This document shows, piece by piece, positions 42,016-48,584 of a stretch of 48,584 bases of DNA. Within the stretch, counting starts at the first letter, position 1, and the number at the start of each line of letters is the position of its first letter. The position numbers were made by a program, and so were the translations under genes. This stretch comes from CAZSNH01 sp052388455 (GTDB lineage: Bacteria; Pseudomonadota; Alphaproteobacteria; Rhizobiales; Hyphomicrobiaceae), in the NCBI GenBank assembly GCA_052388455.1, contig JBQTIA010000025.1, positions 1 through 48,584 of the forward strand, read 5' to 3'. A model generated the notes under the pieces. It was not told the origin of the DNA and made no database searches. It saw nothing but the letters and a program-made list of their open reading frames with translations.

Positions 42016-42795
42016 ATAGCGGAACTGTTCGGCGAGGATGCGCTCGTCGAGGCTGTGGTCGCTGTCGAACATCATCAGCAGCTCGACCTGACGGGCCTGC
42101 TCGACTTCCACGCGAACGATGTTGCGGAACTCGACGTGATCGGCGACGGCGCTCACCGGGCGCTTCTCGTGCTCGAGCACGCTGACGCAAATGCGCGCCT
42201 TGTTCGGCAGCAGCGCCCCGCGCCACCGCCTGGGGCGGAACGGGCTGATCGGGGTCAGCGCGAGCAGCTGGGCGTTGATCGGCAGGATGGGGCCGTAGGC
42301 GGAGAGATTGTAGGCCGTCGACCCGGCCGGTGTCGCCACCAGCACGCCGTCGCAGATCAGCTCTTCGAGCCGCTGCTTGCCATCGACCGAGATGCTGAGC
42401 TTGGCCGCCTGATGGCGCTCGCGGAACAGCGAGACCTCGTTGATCGCGAGCCCCTTGTGCGCCTTGCCCTGGCCGTCGAAGGCCAGCATGGACAAGGGAT
42501 GCACGCGGCTGATCTGCGCCTGTCGCAGGCGCTCGATCAATCCCTCCTCGCGGAATTCGTTCATCAGGAAGCCGACCGACCCGCGGTTCATACCGTAGAT
42601 GGGGATGCGGTCGTTGATGAAGCGGTGCAGCGTCTGCAGCATCAGCCCGTCGCCGCCGAGCGCGACGATGGCATCCGCTTCCGGCGCCGGGCAGTTGCCG
42701 TAGCGGTCCGCAAGGGACCTCAATGCCTCCTGTGCCTCGGCCACGTCACTGGCGACAAAAGCAATGGTGTCGAATTTCCGTGCGGACTTGGCCAT
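42013..42795 (-). CDS. nadK: NAD kinase (NadK)
   Basis: 260 aa from ATG 42795; a start at 42834 is possible. Motifs: DAIVALGGDGLMLQTLH (GGDG), YGMNRGSVGFLMNEF, LAINEVSLFR (NE-type), and VATPAGSTAYNLSAYGPIL with TPISP. Phosphorylates NAD to NADP with ATP. Length is typical of the alphaproteobacterial short form. The stop codon is contributed by the dispersed repeat. Confidence 0.95.
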   Translation of the reverse strand: MAKSARKFDTIAFVASDVAEAQEALRSLADRYGNCPAPEADAIVALGGDGLMLQTLHRFINDRIPIYGMNRGSVGFLMNEFREEGLIERLRQAQISRVHPLSMLAFDGQGKAHKGLAINEVSLFRERHQAAKLSISVDGKQRLEELICDGVLVATPAGSTAYNLSAYGPILPINAQLLALTPISPFRPRRWRGALLPNKARICVSVLEHEKRPVSAVADHVEFRNIVRVEVEQARQVELLMMFDSDHSLDERILAEQFRY

Positions 42796-43028
42796 CGGGT
42801 AATCAGCACCGCTCGGAATGAAGGGCGCCGGCAACGTCTGGTCTGGGCTGCCCGCAGCGATCGAGCGTCGACGCGCGCGGAAGACGGGCCGGGCATTTTA
42901 TGCCAACCTGTAGGAGGGGAACCGGGAGCGGGCCCTTACGTCGCGTCTGGCTGTGGTCGCCGTCCAAAAGCCGATCCTCCCGATTGCCGATCATCCTTTC
43001 ACCCGGATGCAGCAAAAGGCTGGCCCAA

Positions 43029-43367
43029 GTGCAGGCAAACGACAAGCCCGTTCTGGTCTACACGACCCACGCCAGCCGCGAGAAAGCGGAGGCGATGGCC
43101 GCGCGGCTCGTCGAACGGCGGCTGGCGGCCTGTGTCAATATCCTGCCGGGCATGACGTCGGTGTACCGGTGGGAAGGTCGCATCGAGACAGCCGCCGAGG
43201 TGGTGATGCTGATCAAGACGCGGGGTACGCTGACGGACGAGGTGATGGCTGCGGTCCGGCGGGAGCACGACTATGCGACGCCGGCGCTCATGGTCCTGCC
43301 GATCGAAGCAGGATCACCCGATTACTTTCGCTGGCTGATGGCCGAAACGGAAAGCGACAGCGGATAA
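43029..43367 (+). CDS. cutA: Divalent-cation tolerance protein CutA
   Basis: 112 aa from GTG 43029. CutA: VLVYTTHASREKAEAMAARL, RRLAACVNILPGMTSVYRWE, AAEVVMLIKTRGTLTDEVM, and DYATPALMVLPIEAGSPDY near the end. Trimeric ferredoxin-like fold associated with copper tolerance. Length is normal. An upstream in-frame ATG at 42900 would give a non-homologous extension. Divergent from nadK. Confidence 0.94.
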   Translation: MQANDKPVLVYTTHASREKAEAMAARLVERRLAACVNILPGMTSVYRWEGRIETAAEVVMLIKTRGTLTDEVMAAVRREHDYATPALMVLPIEAGSPDYFRWLMAETESDSG

Positions 43368-43388
43368 CCCTCGCCAAGCCGGCGAGGG
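43368..43388. terminator. Hairpin between convergent cutA and 43411 gene
   Basis: CCCTCGCC (43368-43375), loop AAGCC, GGCGAGGG (43381-43388), starting directly after the cutA stop. No T-run, so termination is only suggested. Confidence 0.4.
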
Positions 43389-43410
43389 CCTGACGTGAGC
43401 GATGTGCCCG

Positions 43411-44715
43411 CTACATGCGACCGAGCGGATGCATGAAGAAGTTCTGCACCGAGCGCGTGCTTCCGCCGCGCCGGGAATAGGCCCGCTGCCGCTTGGGAAC
43501 AGGGCGGGCGGCGCGCTGGGGCCGCGGCGCCACATAAGAAGGGCGGGTGGTGCCGGGAGTGCCCGTTGCGGCTTGTCCCGACTTGGTGCCCGGTAGTCCC
43601 GCGGCCGGAACGGTGGCGGTCGGCACGGCTCCCGTCTCGACCGGCGCAGCGGCACCCTCGTCACGATCGGCCGGGACCACTGCGACGGCGTCGGTGTCGT
43701 CCACTTCGAGCGCAGCAGTGCGTGCCGGCGCTTCGGCATGCGGTGTCGAGCGAACGCGGGCGGCGGGCTTGTCGGCCGCGGCCGTGGCGGCGGAGGGAAC
43801 GATGCGCACGTTCCAGCGCTCCGAAGCGGCCGATGGGGCGGGTGCAACCGCTTCGAGTCGCGGTCCTCCGATCGCCATGCGGCCCGGCAGCGGTGGGGGC
43901 GGTGTCGTCGAGTTGCGCCGCGGCGTGGTCTTTAAACCCGCGTCGGCGGCGGCGACCGCAGTCGAGGTCGTGAAGGTGCCGGCAGCGGCGGGTTCCGGCT
44001 TGCGTGTGTCGGTTTTGCCGGTTTTGCGCTGCGACTGCGCGATGATCGCATTGGGGACGCAGCGGCCGTCCGACAGCGATTGGCCGAGTGGGCAGGAAAC
44101 GCAGGTCGCGTTGGCTTGTCCCTTGATCAGCGTCAGCAGGATGTAATCCGGATCTTCGATCGGCAGCGTGGCGTTGACGCGCTCCATGAACGACGCCATC
44201 GCGCGCTTGGTGATCGCGGACCAGCTGCCCGACAGCGTGCCGCCGTAGCAGCCCGCACGCTTCAGTTCTCGCTGGATGTCGAGCACGAGTTCATAGCGCG
44301 CATGACCGTCGCCGGGCTTCGAAGAGGTGACACCCGCCGGAACCGACCCCTTCTCCGACGTGACGACGGCCTGCCAACCGTTGGTGATCGGAGCGGCGCG
44401 GGCTGGCGCGGAGGGCGGTGACGGATTGGCGGCGACCGCAGTCGCATCCAGCGGATGAGCCTGCGGTCGCTGCGCAGGCTTCGGCGTCGGCACGATGACC
44501 ATCGGCTGCCTGGGGGCGAATGCCGGCAGCGATCCCGTCGCTTCCGGAGCGCGAGCCGGGCTGGCCGGTCGGCGCTGCATGTCGCCGGCCGGTGCGGCTA
44601 CGATGGTGGTGACCTGAGCCAGTCGGGCCTCAGGATCGAACGTGCTGGGGAAATAGGCGAAGGCACCGAACGCGATGCCGGCCATCAGCACGAAAAATCC
44701 GAAAAACTTGCGCAT
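43411..44715 (-). CDS. Proline/alanine-rich membrane-anchored protein with peptidoglycan-binding-like core
   Basis: 434 aa from ATG 44715, with GGGAG eight bases upstream. One N-terminal membrane helix or signal (FFGFFVLMAGIAFGAFAYF). The chain is mostly Pro/Ala/Thr-rich (about residues 45-110 and 225-430), but about residues 135-215 form a conserved core: YELVLDIQRELKRAGCYGG, GSWSAITKRAMASFMERVN, then NATCVSCPLGQSLSDGRC with a CxxC and paired cysteines. The core resembles a peptidoglycan_binding_1 unit (Q..L...G.Y.G...G.W...T..A...F). A basic C-terminus (KRQRAYSRRGGS) ends the protein. Probably cell-wall associated. Confidence 0.75.
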   Translation of the reverse strand: MRKFFGFFVLMAGIAFGAFAYFPSTFDPEARLAQVTTIVAAPAGDMQRRPASPARAPEATGSLPAFAPRQPMVIVPTPKPAQRPQAHPLDATAVAANPSPPSAPARAAPITNGWQAVVTSEKGSVPAGVTSSKPGDGHARYELVLDIQRELKRAGCYGGTLSGSWSAITKRAMASFMERVNATLPIEDPDYILLTLIKGQANATCVSCPLGQSLSDGRCVPNAIIAQSQRKTGKTDTRKPEPAAAGTFTTSTAVAAADAGLKTTPRRNSTTPPPPLPGRMAIGGPRLEAVAPAPSAASERWNVRIVPSAATAAADKPAARVRSTPHAEAPARTAALEVDDTDAVAVVPADRDEGAAAPVETGAVPTATVPAAGLPGTKSGQAATGTPGTTRPSYVAPRPQRAARPVPKRQRAYSRRGGSTRSVQNFFMHPLGRM

Positions 44716-45474
44716 GCGACACACTCCCGTGCCGATCGACGGCGCAGCACCCGAGACGGAACCGGTGCCTATTTATTCAGCCACCGTCATAGCTTAACCA
44801 CACTTTAACGCGCCCGCTCCGCAAACACAATGTCTGCTCCCGGCTTGTTGATAGGATTCCGCGGGGCCTCCTCCGCCAACGGCCGCTTCGCCGTGCAAGG
44901 CGCGGGCCATGGCGTCATGGGCAGAGACCGTTGCCGCCGCGTCGCGGACCTGTGGGAAAGGTTCGGCGAGACTGGGACGTTCAGTGCAAAAAGCATGAGC
45001 CGGCTGTGGAAGAATGCCAACGGCCAGCGATGAGGGCGGTGGGGGGTGCGGCAGTGGAGTCTGAGGCCGTTACAACTACCGGACTGAATCGGTTAACGAA
45101 AGGTAGCCACCAGCGCGCGAATCGCAGTAGCCTCGACAACCGAGGGGGCGTGTAACGCGTACGCAGACTTGCAGTCCGGCCATGTGAATTGTTCGTGCAC
45201 CATTCGAGATCGAGCGGCGATCCGGGGTGTGCATAAAGCCAGAGCCTGGCCGGCTTCCGGTTCCCGTCGCATCGTCGCTGGACGTGTTCTGTTCCGTTTT
45301 CCGGTTGCCTTTTGGGGAGGTGCCGGGCGCTCAAGGGCGGAAGTGAGCAGGTCCATTGCAGGTGCGCCAGTAACGATTGGGGACTGGCCGGATTCTCTGC
45401 TCTCCTGGAATCCGCAAGACCGCCGTGGCCGGTCTGTTCGGCGTTGTGACTGGCCCTTTTGATTGGAGAGGGCA
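44716..45474. other. 759-base stretch without a supportable gene
   Basis: Short frames are present on both strands (for example 44830-45033 plus and 44805-45020 minus) but none has a ribosome site plus a recognisable pattern. The right end supplies the 45475 start with GGAGAGGG at 45465-45472. The codon pattern is weak in every frame, as in decayed or regulatory DNA. Not explained further. Confidence 0.4.
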
Positions 45475-46719
45475 ATGAGACATGCTCTAGGGGTGCTGGG
45501 GGTCCTTGCAGCGGGCGTACTGCTCGCTGTGTCGGCCGCCATGAATTGGCGTTTTGGATTTAGTCTGGGAAGAACCGAGCTCGATGGCCAGATCTACGGT
45601 GCGGCGTCCGCCGCGGCCGACTGTCTGAAAGCCCTGGTGCCGTTCTTCTTCTTCGCCGCTATCAGAAACCGGATGTGGTCGCAGGCCGCGGCTTCCGCCG
45701 TGGTGTGGGTCGTCGTCACCGCCTATTCGTTGACGTCGGCGCTCGGGCACGCCGCATTGAACCGTTTCGACACCGCCGGACAGCGGACCGTCGAGGCGCA
45801 GTCCTACAAAGACCTGAGAGCCGATATGAAGCGGGCTCAGGACCAGTTGAGCTGGATTCCGCAGCATCGACCTGCGGCGACCGTTCAGGCCGAAATCGAC
45901 AGCTCCAAGACCCAGCGAGCCTGGAACTTCACGAAAGGCTGCGCAGAGGTTTCCGGCAAACAGGGCCGCGACTTCTGTCAGCAGTACCATGGACTGGTCG
46001 CCGAGCTGGCATCCGCCGGTCAGGCTGCGGCTCTCGAAACCCGCATTGCGGGCCTCGAGGTGCGGCTCAACCAGTCCAACGGCAGCACGGTATTGGCCGA
46101 GGCCGATCCGCAGGCTGCCGTTCTTTCGAAGCTGACGGGATTGGATCTCGAAAAAGTGCAGATGGCGATGACGATCTTCATCGCTCTGCTGCTCGAGGTC
46201 GGTTCCGGGTTCGGTATGTATATCGCGTTCAGCCAGTGGCGCCTCTACGATCGTGAGGCCCCGGCCGCGCCCCGAATGGCGATGGCCAGCACCGCAGCGG
46301 TTGCGGTGGCGGTTCCGGTGCATCAGCCGGCTCCCGTGCAAATCTCCAAGCCGCGTTCCGGTGCCAACGACAACAAGTCTGCCGAAGTCAAATCGGCTGA
46401 ACCGAAGTCGGTCCCGGCGCCTGCCACCCGTCTGGTTGCTCCCGAAAACGACGTGGAGCGTTTCTACAAGGAGAAAGTCGACACCAGCAACGGTTCCAGC
46501 GTTACTGCAACCCAACTTTATGAGGACTACTGCGCTTGGTGTGAGACCAAGAATAAGGAGCCCATGGCCCTGCCGACGTTCGGTCGCGAGTTCGGCGAGC
46601 TGGGTGTGAAGAAGGAACGGATTGCAGGACGCATTCGCTATATCGGCATCGCGCTGAAAGCGGAGAGGGAAGCCGAGGAGGATAAGAAGCTGACGGCCTT
46701 CCGATCGGAGGCCGCCTAG
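45475..46719 (+). CDS. Four-helix membrane protein with primase-type C-terminal winged-helix-like domain
   Basis: 414 aa from ATG 45475 with GGAGAGGG upstream. Three N-terminal membrane segments (ALGVLGVLAAGVLLAVSAAM, CLKALVPFFFFAAI, AASAVVWVVVTAYSLTSAL), a soluble helical section (about 95-215) with CAEVSGKQGRDFC, and a fourth membrane helix (MTIFIALLLEVGSGFGMYI). After a Pro/Ala/Lys linker the C-terminus (about 335-400) reads VERFYKEKV, SVTATQLYEDYCAWCETKNK, LPTFGREFGELGVKKERI, a pattern like the C-terminal domain of phage/plasmid D5-type primases (LY..Y..WC......F...L...G). Mobile-element origin is likely; function unknown. Confidence 0.75.
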   Translation: MRHALGVLGVLAAGVLLAVSAAMNWRFGFSLGRTELDGQIYGAASAAADCLKALVPFFFFAAIRNRMWSQAAASAVVWVVVTAYSLTSALGHAALNRFDTAGQRTVEAQSYKDLRADMKRAQDQLSWIPQHRPAATVQAEIDSSKTQRAWNFTKGCAEVSGKQGRDFCQQYHGLVAELASAGQAAALETRIAGLEVRLNQSNGSTVLAEADPQAAVLSKLTGLDLEKVQMAMTIFIALLLEVGSGFGMYIAFSQWRLYDREAPAAPRMAMASTAAVAVAVPVHQPAPVQISKPRSGANDNKSAEVKSAEPKSVPAPATRLVAPENDVERFYKEKVDTSNGSSVTATQLYEDYCAWCETKNKEPMALPTFGREFGELGVKKERIAGRIRYIGIALKAEREAEEDKKLTAFRSEAA

Positions 46720-46737
46720 CCATAGGCTTCAACGGGA

Positions 46738-46766
46738 GGGTCGCTTCGGCGGCCCTTTTCGTTTTT
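46738..46766 (+). terminator. Rho-independent terminator of the 45475 gene
   Basis: GGGTCGC (46738-46744), a TTCG tetraloop, GCGGCCC (46749-46755) with one G-T pair, then TTTTCGTTTTT. A C(TTCG)G loop and T-rich tail, 19 bases after the stop. Confidence 0.85.
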
Positions 46767-46775
46767 GAGAGTTTC

Positions 46776-46806
46776 AGCGCGGGGCGGCCTCTGGCCGCCC
46801 CGCGCT
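46776..46806. terminator. Strong hairpin between convergent genes
   Basis: AGCGCGGGGCGGCC (46776-46789), loop TCT, GGCCGCCCCGCGCT (46793-46806): 14 perfect pairs, eight bases from the stop of the minus-strand pilus gene. Read leftward it is followed by a short A/T-mixed stretch; probably bidirectional with the preceding terminator. Confidence 0.7.
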
Positions 46807-46814
46807 GCGTTTGA

Positions 46815-48266
46815 TTACTTCGAAAGATAGATCGGCGACATACGTGTTGCGATTTCCCGGAAGGCTTTGCGGAGGCTGTCGCCGTCGTCGGCAATGTAGG
46901 CATGGCTTGCATCGGTCGCGCAGGACGCGAGCGTGTTGATGGCCGTCTGGTTGCCGCCGAGATCGAACCCGACCGTGTAGACGGTGATGCCCTTGGCTTT
47001 CATGTTCCGGCAAAGGGATACGGCCTGCTGCGAGGCGTTCCCGTTGCCGTTACCGTTGTACCAGGTGTTATATTCACCGTCCGTCATGAGGATGGCGATC
47101 TTCGTGGTGCCGGTATCGGAGTAGCTGGCAGGCTCGCTCTCAGCCGGCCAAATGTCGGCCCATTCCGGCGACAGCATGTACCAGGCGAAGGCGGTCCCGA
47201 CGGAACCCGCGGTCCAGCCGTCGGCGACGAAGCTGTCGACCTTGTCGTTCAGCGCGTCCTTGTCGCTGGTCAGCGGCAGGATGGTGATGTTGCCAGGGCG
47301 GCAGGCCATGTCTTTGGTATGCGAGTTCACCTGCTTGGCGATGTCGTAGACTTGAATGTAGGAGCCCGGTCCCGGCGCTTCGTCCGTCAGCGCGTCCGGA
47401 CCCTCGCGGTCGACGGCACAGGGGCCGTAGTTTTGTGAAGAGCCACCGCCACTGTTGTTATCGTTATCGTCGCCGCCGTTGCCCTTGCCTTTATTACTCT
47501 TGCCTTTGTTGCCCTTACCGTTGCCGCCTCCCGTCTGAACCGTATTGACGGACGAGGAATTCCCGATCTGACCGACGGCTTGAACAACCGTGCTGACCGT
47601 GTTCTTGTTCGTAATCGCATTGAAGTAGGTGCTGCCGAGATTGACGGCCTGCGAGAAAGGCACCAGCGCGACCCGCGAGGTATATTCGCTCTGATCGTCC
47701 CAAACGACGATGTCGATCAGAGCTTTGGCGGCGTCCTTTAGGTCATCGATCTTGTCGCCCTGCATCGAGCCAGTGATGTCGAGCATCAGGGAAATCTCGA
47801 GATTGGTACCCGCGTTGCCGCCGCGCGCCAGCTCGACCTGCGAATAGTCGGCTCCGGAGTTGTCGAGCAGTGCGAGGCGCTTAATGCCGGCCAAGCCGAG
47901 CACGAGTGTCGGGATATACGCATTGCCCTCGACCGCAATCGAGGTGTTGTTGTTGGCGGTCTTGAAGGCAATCGTATCATTCTGGACCGCCAGACGCTTG
48001 CGCGTATTCTCCTGATAGAACTGCTGAGCGACGGCAAGAGCGCCATCGACATCGGAGCTGTCATTCTGGAGCGATTTCGCGCCGGCCAGCACAGCCGCAT
48101 CCATAGCGGCCTTGGTCACTTGCTTGGAGTGGTACCAGCGGCTGAAGTCGATTGCCATGCCCATGATGAGGAACATGGCGATGCCCATGAGCCCGAAGAC
48201 AACTGCGACAGTCCCTTGCTCACTGCGATCGAAAGCGGTGAGAAACTGTTTGAACGAGCGATTCAT
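46815..48266 (-). CDS. TadE/TadG-like pilus protein with VWA domain
   Basis: 483 aa; ATG 48266 has GGAG seven bases upstream. The N-terminus is TadE/G-like (SEQGTVAVVFGLMGIAMFL membrane helix, then AIDFSRWYHSKQVTKAAMDA). A VWA domain starts with MIDAS DITGS (Asp163-Ser167) and is interrupted by a Gly/Asn/Lys low-complexity insert at about 246-278, resuming with NITILPLTSDKDALNDKVD, KIAILMTDGEYNTWYNGNGN and GITVYTVGFDLGGN. Such proteins are tight-adherence (Flp pilus) minor components or surface adhesins. No other tad genes are in the window. Confidence 0.92.
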   Translation of the reverse strand: MNRSFKQFLTAFDRSEQGTVAVVFGLMGIAMFLIMGMAIDFSRWYHSKQVTKAAMDAAVLAGAKSLQNDSSDVDGALAVAQQFYQENTRKRLAVQNDTIAFKTANNNTSIAVEGNAYIPTLVLGLAGIKRLALLDNSGADYSQVELARGGNAGTNLEISLMLDITGSMQGDKIDDLKDAAKALIDIVVWDDQSEYTSRVALVPFSQAVNLGSTYFNAITNKNTVSTVVQAVGQIGNSSSVNTVQTGGGNGKGNKGKSNKGKGNGGDDNDNNSGGGSSQNYGPCAVDREGPDALTDEAPGPGSYIQVYDIAKQVNSHTKDMACRPGNITILPLTSDKDALNDKVDSFVADGWTAGSVGTAFAWYMLSPEWADIWPAESEPASYSDTGTTKIAILMTDGEYNTWYNGNGNGNASQQAVSLCRNMKAKGITVYTVGFDLGGNQTAINTLASCATDASHAYIADDGDSLRKAFREIATRMSPIYLSK

Positions 48267-48461
48267 GACGCAACTCCAAAGCCTATGATACGAAAAGTCT
48301 GCATGGACGATCGCACGGTCGTCTGAGTGCTGCCTTTAGGATTTGCGTTGGATTTTAACGGTCGGGTCGAAGTCGGAGGCTGCCGCGACGACTTGGTTAA
48401 TGTAGGCACGTATGCCGTGCAGCAGACTTGAATTGATTTTGGCCGGAATTATCAAATCGGA

Positions 48462-48584
48462 TCGGGTAGGAGGCGGGGTTGCCCCCGCCGTCCTCCCACA
48501 CCACCGGACGTACGGTTCCGTATCCGGCGGTTCATGATACGCGATTGAGGCGTCGGTGTTCCATCTGAAGTGATGGCAGTCCGA
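48462..48584 (-). mobile_element. 3' end of a group II intron (domains V-VI), truncated by window edge
   Basis: On the minus strand 48533-48500 is a 34-base domain-V-like hairpin: GAACCGCCGGA, TACG stem, GAAC loop, CGTA, a CG bulge and TCCGGTGGT. It is followed by a domain-VI-like hairpin (GGCGGGG...CCCCGCC, about 48499-48466) and an end CCTACCCGAT near 48462. This matches the 3' end of bacterial class C group II introns as remembered. The intron-encoded reverse transcriptase would lie to the right. The 3' exon is the DNA left of 48462. Confidence 0.75.

Noticed and set aside
44805..45033. Two overlapping short frames on opposite strands
   Set aside because: Neither shows a domain or a good ribosome site; could be chance in GC-rich DNA.

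Overview
The window reads as chromosomal DNA of a methylotrophic alphaproteobacterium of the Hyphomicrobium type (order Hyphomicrobiales/Rhizobiales). It is GC-rich, and it packs into about 30 kb a lanthanide-type methanol dehydrogenase (xoxF) with its cytochrome and periplasmic partner, the four-subunit formyltransferase/hydrolase complex (fhcBADC), and a block of methanofuran/tetrahydromethanopterin (MFR/H4MPT) cofactor genes. Family assignments come from reading the translations; no database search was possible.

Layout. 1-2930: broken transposase remnant, a PCuAC-like copper chaperone homologue without the usual copper ligands, a pentapeptide-repeat protein, a DUF1194 (VWA-like) exported protein and a small exported protein. 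3061-7786 (minus): fhcB-fhcA-fhcD-fhcC, the last three junctions tightly coupled. 7989-12992: periplasmic accessory genes around the methanol dehydrogenase (MxaD-like SRPBCC protein, YVTN beta-propeller, two uncharacterised exported proteins, a SoxYZ-like carrier and its metallo-beta-lactamase-fold partner). 13490-17979: xoxF with a strong terminator, xoxG (cytochrome c with a long Pro/Ala/Val linker), xoxJ and a CXXCW rhodanese-like protein. 17990-23090 (minus): an ABC exporter-like set (binding protein, beta-propeller, ATPase, permease, exported protein) in the gene order remembered for the lanthanide-uptake lut locus. 23376-26386: DUF3280 protein plus an SsuABC/NMT1-type ABC importer. 26422-30856: mfnB, folB-like, mfnE, a flavoprotein, a DHPS-like DUF6513 protein and a DUF447 protein, i.e. 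archaeal-type C1-cofactor biosynthesis.

From 30891 rightward the content is mixed: exported protein, HigA antitoxin whose higB is reduced to a tail beside a palindromic element, metC, an orphan amino-acid binding protein, VWA and PEGA-like envelope proteins, a nitroreductase, a CitE-like lyase with a MaoC hydratase, nadK, cutA, envelope-related proteins, a membrane protein with a primase-like tail, and a TadG-like pilus protein with a VWA domain. The right edge is the 3' end (domains V-VI) of a group II intron on the minus strand.

How it fits together: XoxF oxidises methanol in the periplasm and passes electrons to XoxG; the lut-like transporter probably supplies or senses the lanthanide; the resulting C1 unit is carried by H4MPT and methanofuran, whose late formyl steps are done by FhcABCD and whose synthesis is encoded by the mfn-type block. 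mch, fae and mtdB are not in the window. Several dispersed palindromic repeats (REP-like) lie between genes and in two cases within or against coding sequence.
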